Below are positions 24,655 through 38,469 of a DNA stretch of 64,000 nt, in pieces. Made by a program: the position numbers and the translations under genes. Origin of the DNA: Dipetalonema caudispina (Eukaryota; Nematoda; Chromadorea; Rhabditida; Onchocercidae); the NCBI GenBank assembly GCA_013365325.1, contig JABVXV010000220.1:1-64000 (forward strand), written 5' to 3'. The notes below the pieces were generated by a model, which saw only the letters and a program-made list of their open reading frames with translations, was not told the DNA's origin and made no database searches. Position 1 is the first letter of the stretch. Every line of letters starts with the position of its first letter.

Positions 24655-26133
24655 GTAAAAGTAATTTCAAAAATAACACTTAATGTTTCTCCAAAGAATT
24701 TGAAAACCTGTCATTGTAAAAAGTGATGAAATCAAATGATGTGACGTTGTGAGAAAAAGATTTTGGTTAACCTAATTTCATTACAAACAGCTGAGAGTGA
24801 TCATAGTAAAAGGAAATTCTATTTTAACAGTTTCTGTTAATTACTTGAATACATCAGACAATTTTGATATTCATTAGTAAAGCATTCAATATATTTTGCT
24901 AATTTTTATTCAACATTTAGTTCTTAATGTTATATGCCCTTCGTACCATTTTATTTAAATAATCTAGCAATACAAATGCATCATTTGCTTATTAAATAAG
25001 TCAATTGATCGGTTCGATTTGGTATTCTGTGCAATAATGTGGCCTAATTCGAGTACATCATCTTCTTCAGTTGGTTAATACAATATGAAATTGAAACGTG
25101 TAGTAATTACTTATAGGCGGATCTTAGAGAATTATTAACAAGCTGGTTTTACAAAGATGACAAGAAAACAAATTCATTAATTAACCGACACAGTGTAATC
25201 TATTAATTACAGAATTACAGTTGATGTACGAATGATTCATTGGTTTTTACAGAAAGGAAAATTAGGTGTGATCGATATAATAATGCCTTTAGTTGAAATT
25301 TTTAATCTGCGATAAATTGCTTCTTTTTTTTTTTTATTAGAATTCTATTACTGGATAATAAAGATAATAAATTTCTCTCATTTCTCTAATATTTTCGACT
25401 TTTTTCTTTACGTATAATTTCATATTTTATCATTGAAATATGTAATAATTCCTTAATGTTTAAGTATTTTGCAAGTTTCCGTCTCCTTTTCTTCGGGAAT
25501 TAATTTTGAGAAAATACGTCATAAATTTACAGAAAAGCTGCAATCAAAATGTAATATACTGCAAAAGGGTACAGGAAGAAATGTTTTGCACTTAAATGCA
25601 GAAAATTTATCACATTTCATTCTTGCAATAACTCTCGAAAACTTTTAACTTTAATCTGAATGAAGCTTTTTTATTTTTCCCTTGATAATTCGAATTTTTC
25701 CATCCTTGCCTTCAATTTTACATCTCCGATTCTTTGTAACAAAACATTAATAAGTTTGCTGATTCTTACTTCGTTAAACTTTGAATATCAAATTTTTTTT
25801 TTTTTTTTTTTTGAAATTGTCACCTAAGATATAAATGATAGCAACATATAGTAACCGATTCAAATTATTTATTACTTGCACTTTGATGAATTGAGGTAAG
25901 AAGAACAATTGCGCTTTGTAGATGTTAACTTCTAAAGAATGTTCGATGAAAAATACCGCAAAGAAGAGTACAGCAATGTTTCCGAAACGAACAACAAACA
26001 ACAAAAATTGTTCGTTTTTATCAAATTTTCGACAAATATTTTTTTAGCTTGCATGAAGATTTTGAATAACTGATAAAAAATGATAAAAAATGATAATTTT
26101 TTCAAATTGGAATTACCAACAATGTTTTTTTAG
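24655..26133. other. Upstream region of the SH2 gene, no firm exon
   Basis: AT-rich DNA before the first recognised SH2 exon. That exon needs an upstream partner ending in phase 1 and carrying the start codon, which I could not identify. Confidence 0.4.
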
Positions 26134-27170
26134 TGGAAATATTAAAAAATTTCTTTTGGTACCATGGTCGCTTAGGAAAGAAGGAGACATGTGAATTATT
26201 AGAACGAAATGGACAATTTCTAGTACGATCAGCACGCTCAAAAGTGGATCTTGTCGGTGCTTTCAGTTAATTTTCAAATTTTGTACCGCAAAATTTCATA
26301 GCGGCGAGAAAAGAAATTAATGCGAAACTTTTGAATAAATGATAATTATTCTTAAAAGTGAATGTAGTACTACAAATATCATCATAATGGATAGATATGA
26401 GAAGTTCGATAAAGCATTGGCTTGATAGGACAAAGATTCGTCACAGTTAAAGTAAAACTATGACAGTTTGGAGAGTGTAGTTGTACCTGCAATTTTATTC
26501 ATTCAAATGAATAATCTTATATCATTTTCCAAATTTTAGTCCTAAAATTTTCTTCTTGTTCTGAATTCTGACTTAAGAATTTCTAAAATATCAGTTGTTA
26601 ATTGCAGCAAATAAAGACAGTTTTATCGGTAAAATGGAACAATAGACATTATCATTTTGGAATCAAAAAAAGTGGTGAATATTTCACCATTGAAGAATTA
26701 TTGTTCGATAGTATCGTTCAACTGATTTCCTTTTATTTTGCCAGCAAAGTTAAATTAATTGTGATTACGATTTTTCATTTAATTTTGCTAATTTTATCAA
26801 ATTATCAGAATTATTCATCATTTTTTCTAGCATCGCAGCTACTTTATCTTATTCATCATAATAAAACTTATTATATAGTATAACTTATCACAATGCAAAA
26901 TAATATCAACATATCAAGTGATGCCAGTTAGTTTATCAGAATAATTAGCATAGATCAAACAATTTCCACTTTCTCCAAAAATGAAACCATTAGGAAATTT
27001 TGTCATATGACAATTTTCAGCATCCGTTAACAAGACGATCTAATGCAATCCTTTTGCAACCACTGTATCGCTACGTTGAAATCGATGCACCGTATATTTT
27101 GAAAGGTGCGCTGAATTTGGCCTTTGCTTGTACTGTTGTAATATTCCTATATTTGTTCACTATCAAATAA
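26134..27170 (+). CDS. SH2-domain protein with C-terminal membrane anchor
   Basis: Three exons join in phase: 26134-26265, 26621-26748 and 27021-27170, ending in TAA; the 5' start exon is missing. They encode a full SH2 domain: WYHGRL at the start, the phosphotyrosine-binding FLVR arginine (GQFLVRSA), ILSVKWN with YHFGI, DSIVQLISFY, and the closing NAILLQPLYR. Wording is closest to the Fer/Fes-type SH2 of nematode tyrosine kinases (compare AFVLSVKWN). Instead of a kinase domain, about 14 residues later comes a hydrophobic segment, ALNLAFACTVVIFLYLFTI, then Lys and stop. This predicts a tail-anchored SH2 protein with the domain in the cytosol. The second acceptor (GACAG) was chosen because it alone restores AFILSVKWN. 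Confidence 0.75.
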
Positions 27171-27943
27171 TCATTTGTTTCATCAAAAAAAAAAAATTAT
27201 ATATAAAAAAATTTTGCGACAGATATTCATTATATTTGCTTGAATTTTGTTCAAATTTTATTAAAATTAAATAAATTTTGCATTTTTTTCCGATTGAGTT
27301 AGTTTTTAGTATGTGATTGAACATCATTCAATTATTTATTATTGTATTAAAGAGTATCTTCCAGTTTTCATTATGCGCCAAATGTAAGTAAGCCTCTCGA
27401 AGTAAGCCTAGTAAGCTAGTAGTCAAGCTATTCCATTCAATTCGTTGGTTAGACGGATGCGAAATGAAATTTCACAAAACTTGTTCGTTAATGGTTTTAA
27501 AAGATATCGAAATATCCAATGACTTATGAATTAAAGCTTGTTTACAAACCTTAAAAACGAAATACACTATTCTATTTCTCAACAAATTAGATCTAAATCT
27601 CTTATGGATTTATATTGGATTTTTTTTGTTTATCCGAAATTTCAATCAATAAGATTCCTACATGCTTGTAATTTTGCAAAACAGCTTGTGTAATTTCATT
27701 GCACCTATTTTCTCTTACTTTCGTTTTCTTTGACAAAAGACCAGAAAAGCGGGAAAATATTTCTATGAAATTATTAATTATTAAATTGATGAAATAATTA
27801 CTCTAGAAGTATAAGAAATACTCCAATAAATTGACATTTTCTTGTTTTCACTATCAGTGCTACTATTTTGCTGATAATGAAACTTGAAGAAACAAAACAT
27901 TTTATCCTAAAAGCTTTTCGCAATCAATTTCAATTAACACATT

Positions 27944-30751
27944 TCAACATCCGGTAGATCGCACTGCTTGGCAACATCGATTATGTGCATTAACCAGTGA
28001 TGCTTTAAGAGGTGGGCAAATTGTCTGAAATTAGCAATAAAAATTAGAATTAATTGTAACTAATAAGAAAAGTAATAATAATAAAGTAATTTCAAGTAGT
28101 TGGTGATAGATAAATCGATAGTATTTTGCATGGAGCATTGTAAACGAAACGTAACGAAAGTGGAAAATTTGAAAGTTATCACAATCAATACTTTGTGTAA
28201 TCAATCAGTTTATTTTAATGTGTTGAATGAGGAAGATAATACCTGCATTGAAAGATGATTGTATGTTTGTTGCCAGTTAATGTATTGCTTGACGTAATTC
28301 TTGCACCAGTAAGGATCAGGTAGCGTACAAGAAGGATCTGCAACAGAATTGAAATGAAATAATTGAAACAAACGAATATGATAAACCAGTCACTGGAATA
28401 CCTTCATATCGTAGTAATGCTTCTTGATTTTGACGTAATACAGCTGTATAATTAGGTGAATATGGATTAATAACTGGATTGTATAGATTTGGAATTTCAA
28501 GATTGCTTTCTTGGTTTATTTGGGTATTATTAATTGCGAATATTTGACGTCGACTTCGTACTAAAAAATGTTAGCAGAAAATATTGAAAATTTTGATAGT
28601 AAAAATTTAGCTATGAAATAATTTCATATTTTTAAATGGAGCAGAAAAAAGCAAAAAGTTTATATGAATTTTAAACTTGTCTTTAGTATAACTTTTTTTG
28701 AACATATTTTTTGCTTAAGCTTTAACATACTGATAAAAAGTTGAAAAGTTTAGAAATACTTTCAAACAAATCCAGCACAAATACGTTCTGATTTTTCTTT
28801 TAAATGCATTATATTAATTTTGAAATTATTTACTGTGTAGTTCACTGGATGAATTATCGATCGAGTAAGATGTACATAAAGTGGATAAGTTGCAAATAAG
28901 TGCGTCAAATATGGGATCAACGAATGTTTCATTCATTAGCATTGGTCTTGTATAAAACTAAATGTATTTATGATTTGTAGACAAATTAAATCCAAATTTT
29001 TGTAAGAAAAAAGTTCATAATTAATCAAATCAAAGGTTCATTTTGAATGTGAAAATTTTTCGAGAAAAAAGTAAAATAATTAAGCTGTTTTTTTCCTAAC
29101 TACTAATGAAGAAAATCTCTTTTTTTTTCGCAATTCGAAATGATTTCTTTTCATTGAAAAAAAAAAAAAAAAAAAAACATAATTTAAATACCGTCCAAAT
29201 GGCGCAATCACTGATACTGTTGTTGAAGAAGTGGTCGGTATGAAGCGATCGAGTGAAATTTGCATACAATGAGATAGAATTCTTGTATGTATAAGTCAAA
29301 GCAGCTTGTTCATCTTTATCACTCATCGATTCAGCTGACTCTATTTTTCCACTCTAAATTTAAGCTCAAGAGTAGTAAGTTAATTAGCACTTTGAAAATT
29401 AATCTAGCCACAGGTAGATGTAAGCGCAATAGACAAATGCTTACACCGCCAGCTTCGAGCTATAAGTAAACTTTATCGTATCTTGTAGAAATAAGTGTAA
29501 AATCGATTTAATATATTATATGTCAAAATTTAAATTAATTTATTATAACTTGAAAAAAATCCATTTGTAACCATAATTGCACAATTTTCATATGTAATTT
29601 TAAAATAATTTGTCGTTTACTTTGCAATTTTTACAGAAAAAATCAAAAATTCATTAGTCAAATCACTTGGTTGTATTTTGTGATGCAAAATAAAACTATA
29701 CTTTAATATTGAAAATTTCCAACGATGTAACACCTTGCAGTTTTAAAATTGCCAACACTTCACTTTCATCTACCGGAGAATTTACCTACAAGAAAAAAAG
29801 ATTTTATTTACAAAACATTTAACTACCAATTTTTGAATAAAATTTTAATAGATTTGATCTATACATGGAGAGTACATAATATCAGAAATTTATGAAACTT
29901 TGCAATGATAATTCTATCCTAATTTGATCTCAAAAATAAAAAGAATTTCTAGCCAGATCACTGTTTAAGTAAATTACCTGAATTTTACTGAATCCAATAC
30001 CAATCCAAAAATTTTCATCTTCAGGTATACTGGAAAGTTTCAACTCAAAACGAACTCGTTTACCTATTACCTGCCATTGTAATGAATAATGATCACCAAA
30101 TCTTATACCGCATTGACTAAGCGTGTAACTGTAAGCGTTATCACCCGCAACTACCATTCCTGAATTCAAGTATTATTCAGTAAAGAATATTTTCGACAGA
30201 TGAACAAGTTGATCAAAAAACCTTCGAGCATTTCATCGTAGATCAATTGCAGGAAATTGTGAACTTCAAAATTGATGTCTTAAACGGGATCTTCTATTCT
30301 TATAATTAGGACATAAAAGTTTAATACTCAATAACTTTAAATGTACCACAATTTTAGTTTTCGTCAAATGCAATATTTTATGAATTTCCAAATCAATATG
30401 CAACCTTTTCCAACCATTGAATTATTCAAAATTATGAATTTCTAACGACAAAAATAGACCAAGCATTATGTGATAACTACTTGTTAACCACAGTTGATTT
30501 ATGTTGAAATTAGTAGACCGAATAGTTTTTCATAGATTTATTAACCTACTTGGTGAAATTTTTTATGCAATTTTCATGCAGAAAAAAATTTGTTGCTATA
30601 TTTGTTTTGAAACTATTTAAAAAAAAAAAATTTTGCAGAAATATTTAATACAAAAGTTCAATGGAGAAAAAAAAAGAAATATCCGACCTGAAAAGGCGAA
30701 AATATAGAAGATAGAAATCATTGATGTGATATTGGACAGTTTGTGAGGCAT
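27944..30751 (-). CDS. Secreted DOMON-domain protein, complete
   Basis: Nine exons in phase give 314 residues: 30688-30751, 29978-30159, 29702-29785, 29447-29459 (13 nt), 29192-29334, 28834-28957, 28402-28560, 28243-28337 and 27944-28024. The N-terminus is a signal peptide (MISIFYIFAFSGMVVAG). A DOMON domain follows: CGIRFGDHYSLQWQV, RVRFELKL, ENFWIGIGFS, then FTRSLHTDHFFNNSISDCAI. DOMON domains are beta sandwiches that bind haem or sugars, often on secreted proteins. No monooxygenase or cytochrome b561 domain follows. Instead there is a spacer and a Cys-rich tail (DPSCTLPDPYWCKNY, CCQAVRSTGC) with seven cysteines, likely disulfide-bonded. The start ATG is at 30751. Confidence 0.85.
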
Positions 30752-32221
30752 AAAAAATTTGTAAAATGAAGAAATTGAAAGACAGTAAATTTCCTCCACA
30801 TTTGTAAGCTGATGAGTTGAGTCACCGCAAACAGCGATATTCAAACAAAATGGCGGAAAATACGGAACCTCGGCAAACAATCTCTTCGGGATGAATCGAT
30901 ACAGAAACAATTTAATGACGTAAACGAAGCAAATCATTTACCTTAAATTAATTTTTTTCCTTTCTATTTGACATTTGAGAGAAATTAACATTTTTTTTTT
31001 TTGTGAAATTTAGGTTAGATTCACTTTGAAAATGTATTAAATTTGATGCTAGAATCATTTTCAACCAGATTTTTTTGGGTTCTACAAATTAGAAAAAAAA
31101 AATTTTAGTTTCAGACTTGCTAAGGCCTCTGCATATTACTTTCATCCTTTTATTTCATCAATCATTTTAAAAGCCAATGGTAACTTTTAAAATTATTTTT
31201 TGATTTAGAAATGATTTATTTTTTCATTTAATATGGATTTTAACAAAGAATAATGCATGAAAAATATTGCCAAGATAGTGCTGTATTATCGAAATTTTTA
31301 TCGTAATTTGATTGCATAATCAAAGAAATAATTTCAAACGATTAATGTTTAATGAATTTAACATTCTATTTTTTTCCCATTTATTTGCTATTTCGAAAGG
31401 AATGGTTATTAATTTTCATTCCTTTATTTTGGTTTCATTTGGCCAACTAACTCATCAATAAATTCAGACTATCAAAATGACAATAATTTTCCTGCCATAT
31501 AAATTCACAATAAATTCATTTTTCCTTGCATAGTCTTCGATAATGATCTGTATGAATGACAAAATTTACAACAACAAATGGTATCACTTTTTTGGTAGTG
31601 ATGATAGGGAGCAATATCATTTAATGAAAGTTGATTAATATCACCTGATGATTGCTAATAAATAAGAAATGACAGTGTTAAGAATTGTTTGTAGATAATG
31701 AGGTAAAATTCACTCTTCAATAGTGCAAAATATCGTCGAAATGTTTGCACTCGCATCACTATTCATTGCAATTAGCTATTTTCTTCATCAGAGGAAAATG
31801 TCACAAATTCTTATCAGCGAAAATGTTATCAAATTTATCTAATCAATTGCAAATAAACCTTTCATTGTCACTTATAATTCGAGTGAATCAACAGAAGTTA
31901 TCAATCATTACTGTATGCATAATAATAATAATAAATTCCCCATTAATCTTCATAGATTTCTTTTAACTTAGAAGAATGATAGCGATCAGGATGTATTGCA
32001 TATTTTGTAGGAATATTATAGAATACTGTAGTTGTTGTTGCTGTTGCAGGATTGATATTAATTCTTCTGTAGACTTACTAATGAAAACTTTGTTAAAACT
32101 TTTATTAGTTCAAGGAATTATGATCAAAAAATTGGTTCCAGTAAAAAATCTTCATTCAAACGATATTTTAACATACTGTATCAGCAATTCCCACTTTTCT
32201 TAGGCTGATTATTTACACTTA

Positions 32222-32335
32222 TTAGAAATTATTTGTTGAGTAAAAATCGTTGCAGTTTCTGAATCGATCAATAATATTTTTCAAACGATTTCCACTACTT
32301 TCCCGTATTTCTTCAGGATAATCTGGTCTGGACAT
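32222..32335 (-). CDS. Possible 37-residue microprotein or exon
   Basis: An ATG at 32335 opens a short frame of clearly protein-like composition, MSRPDYPEEIRESSGNR then LKNIIDRFRNC, closed by TAA. No hydrophobic segment or known motif is visible, and no partner exon was found. It could be a microprotein, the remnant of a larger gene, or chance. Confidence 0.3.
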   Translation of the reverse strand: MSRPDYPEEIRESSGNRLKNIIDRFRNCNDFYSTNNF

Positions 32336-33885
32336 ATAAAGGTATTTTATTATTGACAAATCTGTTATTGCTCAAATTCATCTGGCTAAATATTGCTTGT
32401 CTCTCTAGGAAGTCCTCTAAACCAAATTATCCAGTAATTGTTTAGCAGGTGAGACTCTAATCTACTGAGAAAAAAAAAAAAAAAAAAAAAAACGAGACAA
32501 ATCATTTCACCGACAGTCATATATCATCCATTATCGGATCATGAAATAGCTCGCAATTCGTCAAATCCTTATAATTTCTAAGCCAAGTAAATTTTCCTGC
32601 CTTAAATCAATGAACTTAAGAATGAATGATTTAGCTTTTAAGATAATATTAGCTAATTATCGACAAAGTTAATCGTTGAAAAACTATTATAATTGTTTGC
32701 TTGTTATTATGCATTTTTGCAAATAATTGTAGGATTCATAATCACAAATTATTTCATTGCTCATGTAAAATCTACATATCATATATTATCAATATCCCGA
32801 TCAGTATCATCAACGACCTTTCCCACTCTTTCGAACAAGTTCAACATCTGTCCTCATGATCATAACATTGCAAATTTAAATTATCGCTATGATTTTGTTG
32901 CATAATATTTTTATTTTTTAAAAGGCAAAAAGCATGGAATAAATGAAGAAGATTGATATAATGTAATATATAATTTGATCTATTGATAACTGATTATCAT
33001 GATGGAGATAGGGATAGTAGTAATAGCGTGTAATATTCAATAAAACAAATCGAGAATCATTGTACACTGATAATTTTTATGGCACCTGTTAATCGAGATT
33101 TTTAAGCCTTAGCTAAGCTTACAGCCAATGCTTGCAATGTCTAGCATTTCAATTTTCTTACTATGGTAATTGAACTGCCGTGCTATAGACTAGTTAATTC
33201 GTTAGCTGACTTCTTGCACACTTCTTATTAGCAATGGCCATAACTTTCTTGTCCATATCATTTAATGCTTTTCATGGGTAATTTGAAAAGTGAACTCAAA
33301 TTTTAGATAATGTGGTACTTCAATCCATTTCATATCACTAATTTTAACATTCCCATCAAATTTATTGTAAAAATTTTTAATTTCTTTCAAAAAAAAGTAA
33401 AGTTAAACAAAAGTGTAATTTTATGACTGATTTTAATGAATAATTATTTTCTTGAAGGGAGAAAAAAATAGAAATGTTGGATTATCGAACTATATGGTGA
33501 AACACGATGTGCAGATAATTTTGATTGGAATAATTAGATAATGAAGAGTTTGTCTCATAATTTGTTTTTTGACAGATCCAATTTGAATTTATTATCAAAA
33601 TGGTCACATAATCATTATGTCTTTTGTTTCAAGCGATTACTAATGATACACTTATGGTTTCAATTTCAAAAAGTAAGTCAAGACAATAGGCATTATTTCA
33701 ATAATAAATAACAAAAAAGTATTTGAGCGATGAATAGACGAATAATTCAAACTTATTATTATACTTCATTTTTAAATGATACCTTTGTTTAACTCTGAAT
33801 ATACCTATCGAAGTATTAAAATGTGGCAAATATTCTTGCTGAATTGCACAAGTCATGTTATTTAAAATTATGCTATTAATCTTAC

Positions 33886-34076
33886 CTAAATTGAAGATAG
33901 GATGTCTTATAGTTTAAAAATAAATAAATTCTTGCACTGGTAAATTGAATGAACAATGATACAAGCAGTCTGGAACTAAAGCAAATAATTAAGTTATTAG
34001 ATATTTATTTTTGTTTAATAAAAAAAAATATATTATGTTACTAAATTAAAGATAGGATGTCTTATAGCTTAAAAAT
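33886..34076. repeat. 36-bp direct repeat 155 bp apart
   Basis: CTAAATTGAAGATAGGATGT with a following CTTATAGTTTAAAAAT occurs at 33886-33921 and again at 34041-34076 with two differences. It is an isolated local duplication in noncoding DNA. Confidence 0.8.
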
Positions 34077-37000
34077 TAGTGATAAATAATTGTTTCAATT
34101 GATTTTTTTTTAAATTTACATGAAAAAATGAGTGAAATGAGTAGCTTTTAACTCTAATGTCGATATTTCGAGTGGAAAAAAAAGAATTTGTTTAATTAAT
34201 TATTTTTAGTGATGATCCATGTTTCACTGTTCTATTAAATGATTTGATTAAAAGAACCAATTGCAGCATTTATTTATCACCATTTTTGTATAAACTATGC
34301 GTACATCACTTTGATCTGATAGAACTAAACTAAGGTAGGAAATTATCGCAAAGTTAATAGAGAATAGAGGATTTTTTCTACTGTATAGTAATCCTGAATT
34401 AGATAATCCGGAATCAAAATGATCGATTTCTAATTGCATAATGTGAACAGTATGATATTATTTCTTTACATAAATCATCAGGAAAAATCTGTTGAAGAGT
34501 TACTGAAAAAAGATTTAAAATAGTTTTCATTAAAATTATTGTTAATTGTTAGTTTTATGATGATCTATCATTAAACTAGTTGGTAAATAAATTTTAATTA
34601 AATTGAGCAATTTGTCAAAGTTTGACTTCCTCATGATCTTTTGCGTTCATTTCTGAAATAATCATTCCAATAATTTTAATGGCAAGATTAGATGAATAAC
34701 ATTCATTAGTGCTAATGGATGGACGAAACAGTTGTTGAATGAATAAAGTTACTCATAGCTAATTTGATTTATAACATTTAGTAAGCGGAATGGCCAATAA
34801 ACTTGATCAGAAACGAGGAAATTTTTATCATTACATAAATTGGCTCCTTTTTATAACATAATGTCGAGAGTTTTGAGCATTTTTTTCAAACATACGCACT
34901 TTTCCGAATTTCTTCTGTTATTTGTTTGTTGGTGAAAAAATGACTGCTTAGAAAACTTCATTTTTCTTGTACAAAATAAGATATGGTTTATTTGCAGATT
35001 CTAGTAATTTTTAAAATTAACCAAAATTTTATTTTCCTGTCAATTATTGAACTTTATCACTTTCCAAAAATCTAATTTTTCTTGAAGAACATGTTGAAAA
35101 ATCGAAGAAATTAATTTGCGTATGTCTTGATGCTAAGAGAAATATTATTTACTTCGTGAAATTAAAGGTATTATATAATAAAATATTTATATTATAATGA
35201 ATTCCAAGCTATCCATGCTAAGTAATAATAATTAAGAAGCAGAGGAATTTATAATATTCTGAAAAGAAAAAAAATTTATGAAATAAATTTCATCCTACCT
35301 ATTCATAGTTTCTCAAAGTTTTTTCCGTTTATTTCCTGAAATATGATCTCGAATGCAATAAACAAGCAAATATTGATATCGGAATTTATCTTCCGAAGAT
35401 TTTTTTGCTTTAAAATAAATATGTGGAATAAAACGAATGGATAAAGAATTTTTTCCATTCTACGGACAAAATTTCACTGTAAAAATATTTCGTGTTGATA
35501 AAAATTTTTCTTTATTACAAAAAAATATGATAAGCTTACGATAAAGATGGAGAATTGAGGAAGTTAACTTTTTACGGGGAAAGATTTTATAAGCAATACT
35601 TGCAATTTTCTCATCTTTCTTTCTTTGTAAACCTTCTGTTAGCTTCTCTTCTGCTCAAATGTCAAATTTGTTTGCATATCGCAATTGTTCAGACATATTT
35701 CGGAAGTCTGTATTGTTCAAAAATTTCTCAAATTACATTTTTCTTCGGCATTTTACTGGAGAGAATTTATTCTGCAATGTCTATGGTTAGCTTAAATCTT
35801 TTTTCCATTATAGATTTTTCTGATCCGCTGTCAACAAATATTTAATTCCTCCTGCTTTTATAGTAATTATTTTATTCCCTTTGGATAATGATCATTTCAC
35901 TCTTTTCTTCTTTTACATTGACTGTTTTTAATTCCTCTAATAGTAATGAAATTTTTTCAAATTATTCAGAAAGTAAACGTATTTCAAAGTCCTACAAATG
36001 TAATGACATTTTGCGTAATATCTTAAGCGTTGCATTAATCTGATGTAATTTGTATTTGTTTTTTCTTCTAAAAACAGATAAACAATCAATTCACAACTCT
36101 ATCGAATGATAATGATATGAATTGAATCTTAACACTGATTAGAATCAGAATCTTGAAAGGTAGACAACCATCAGATGCAAAAGCTCTGAAGATTTTCATT
36201 GTATCTCACTAATGCATTCGTAATTGTGAAAGTTTCGAAAATCCGACGAATCAGATTTTTTGACTTTTTCCATTATTTCATCTTCTTTTGTAACACTTTT
36301 TCTTCGCATTTTTTTCCGTTTATTTTATTTGATTAAAGCAAAAAATTCGCTAATTCTTTGACTCCAAACAATGAAACTTTTTCTTGCTATGAATGAATCT
36401 AACCTAAAATATTTATTGAAATATAATAAATCATATCATTGATAGGAAGATTGGTTAGTCTATATTAGGCAATCAATATCGATCATAGTTGTTTTTATCA
36501 CTGCTAAATTTTATAATTTCTTTGAAAAGAAAGGAAAAATTATAATCATACCCCTTACAGAAAAAGGATTCTGAAAATTAACAACAACCATAATAGTATT
36601 CGTTAAATTTATGAAAGAAAACAACCAAAATAATACAAAAACAAATGTTTACTCTATTTATAAAATAATAATAATAATTGGTATTTTTGATAGTTGATAG
36701 TTGATTGATGATGATGACTAATAAGTGATTTTTGATTGATAGTTGATTATGCTATGAGTACATAGCATAATTCAATTTTCTGGGAAATATCCATTTGTAT
36801 TCTTGTGTCATTAGAATGTTTCCACAACAGTTTATGAGATAAAGTATTGATATTGCTATGATAAATATGAATTTAATGTTTTATTTTTTTTTTTTTAGAA
36901 AACTTTTTCCCGTTCCAACATAAGTCTCATATCGTTATGCAAACGATCATTACTGATATAGCGCATTAACTTCTTATGGATAATGATCAAAAATGTAAGA

Positions 37001-37217
37001 GTAAAAAAAAAAAAAAAAAAGGGGAAAAAATGAGTATAGCGATAAAAATTCATTTTCGAAAATGAACTCCAAAAGATTGTCGTAACTTTCTGTCGTTTTG
37101 AAACGATTATGAGATTTATTGTTGGAAATGCTTTATAGAATATGACTTTTTTAATACAGCAAATTAAGTTTTTTTATTTCTCATTTACCTATAGTATTTC
37201 AAATTTCAATGATTATG

Positions 37218-37222
<5 letters not shown>

Positions 37223-37268
<46 letters not shown>
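37223..37268. repeat. (TA)n microsatellite
   Basis: About 23 uninterrupted TA units. A second, shorter TA run lies near 37472-37492. Confidence 0.95.
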
Positions 37269-37271
<3 letters not shown>

Positions 37272-38317
37272 GCATGTATGTTTATCAAAAACGATACCAA
37301 TAAATGATTTGGGAGCAAATTTGCATCATTAAATGATGTATGATCGCAAATAAAGAATGTCAAAATATTCTATTCGTTTTACTCAGAAGCAGAATATTAA
37401 TTGCTTTATTGAAAATGCAGTTATTCCACTTGACAGAATGCTTTCTATTGCCTTCCATTATATATCGTTGTTTATATATATATATATATATATGTATCAT
37501 TGAATATATATCGTTGATAATGATTTCCTGTATATCACTCCATTAAATGCATCTATCGTATTTCTTCAGGAATTGTTTCCCATGTAACATCATTATGCTC
37601 AATTGTCTTCTATTGAATCCATTATGCGCAGTTGTCTTTCATTGAATCTATTTTGAAAATTATCACAATTTTTCTGTATATATCATTTTGAACAATAATA
37701 ATGCCTGCTATTTGCACAAATAGCATGAATACGGAATATGATACAAAGTTTTGTTTAAGCAGCTAAAAAAAAAAAAAAAGGATATAATAAGCAAAGCAAT
37801 GGGTAACAAATAATGCCGCAAGAAGAAAATATGGTATGCAAAAAAGTTTCAATAAAAATTATGCTACCAAATATGGAATAAGCAAATAATTTTTTAGTAG
37901 GAGAAATGAGAATTACATAGCAATAAAAAGCTCAGTGGATCAAAATCGGTTAATAGCAATGATTTAACAAATTGCTATGAATAAATAAATTTGTTGACGA
38001 GCGACATGTTTGCTATTAAACTATAGGAAAGTTTGATTTATCTGTTGCTTTCAGAATTAAGTCCTATAAATTTAAATATTAATCGTAAATGATAGGATAG
38101 ATCATCTCATCTCTTTTCTTTCAGTGCGAATTTTCTTTTTTTTTTCTTCTGGTTAATTTCTTGCAGTATTCCGCGATGAAACTACCAATAAATTTATAAG
38201 ATTGCATGAGCTGTTCTAGAATTAATTTCTTCTCTTATTTTGGATCAAAAAAATCAATCAACTTCAACTTCCTCTAAAAGTAATTTTTCTCTTATTTTAC
38301 GATCAATTCTCGCCATT

Positions 38318-38469
<152 letters not shown>

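Larger units (their letters stand above)
30752..37222. other. Gene-poor AT-rich region
   Basis: About 6.5 kb with no clear gene. Open frames at 31745-31966, 31976-32203, 32693-32905, 34248-34439 and 35555-35845 lack motifs, proper splice signals or an ATG. One short minus-strand frame at 32222-32335 is listed separately. Confidence 0.55.

Noticed and set aside
25774..26004. Minus-strand frame with a signal-peptide-like start
   Set aside because: The apparent start is a TTG and not an ATG, it runs into a poly-A derived lysine run, and no downstream exon joins in phase.
35555..35845. 96-residue hydrophobic frame
   Set aside because: It begins at TTG, has no ATG near the start, no recognisable domain and no partner exons.
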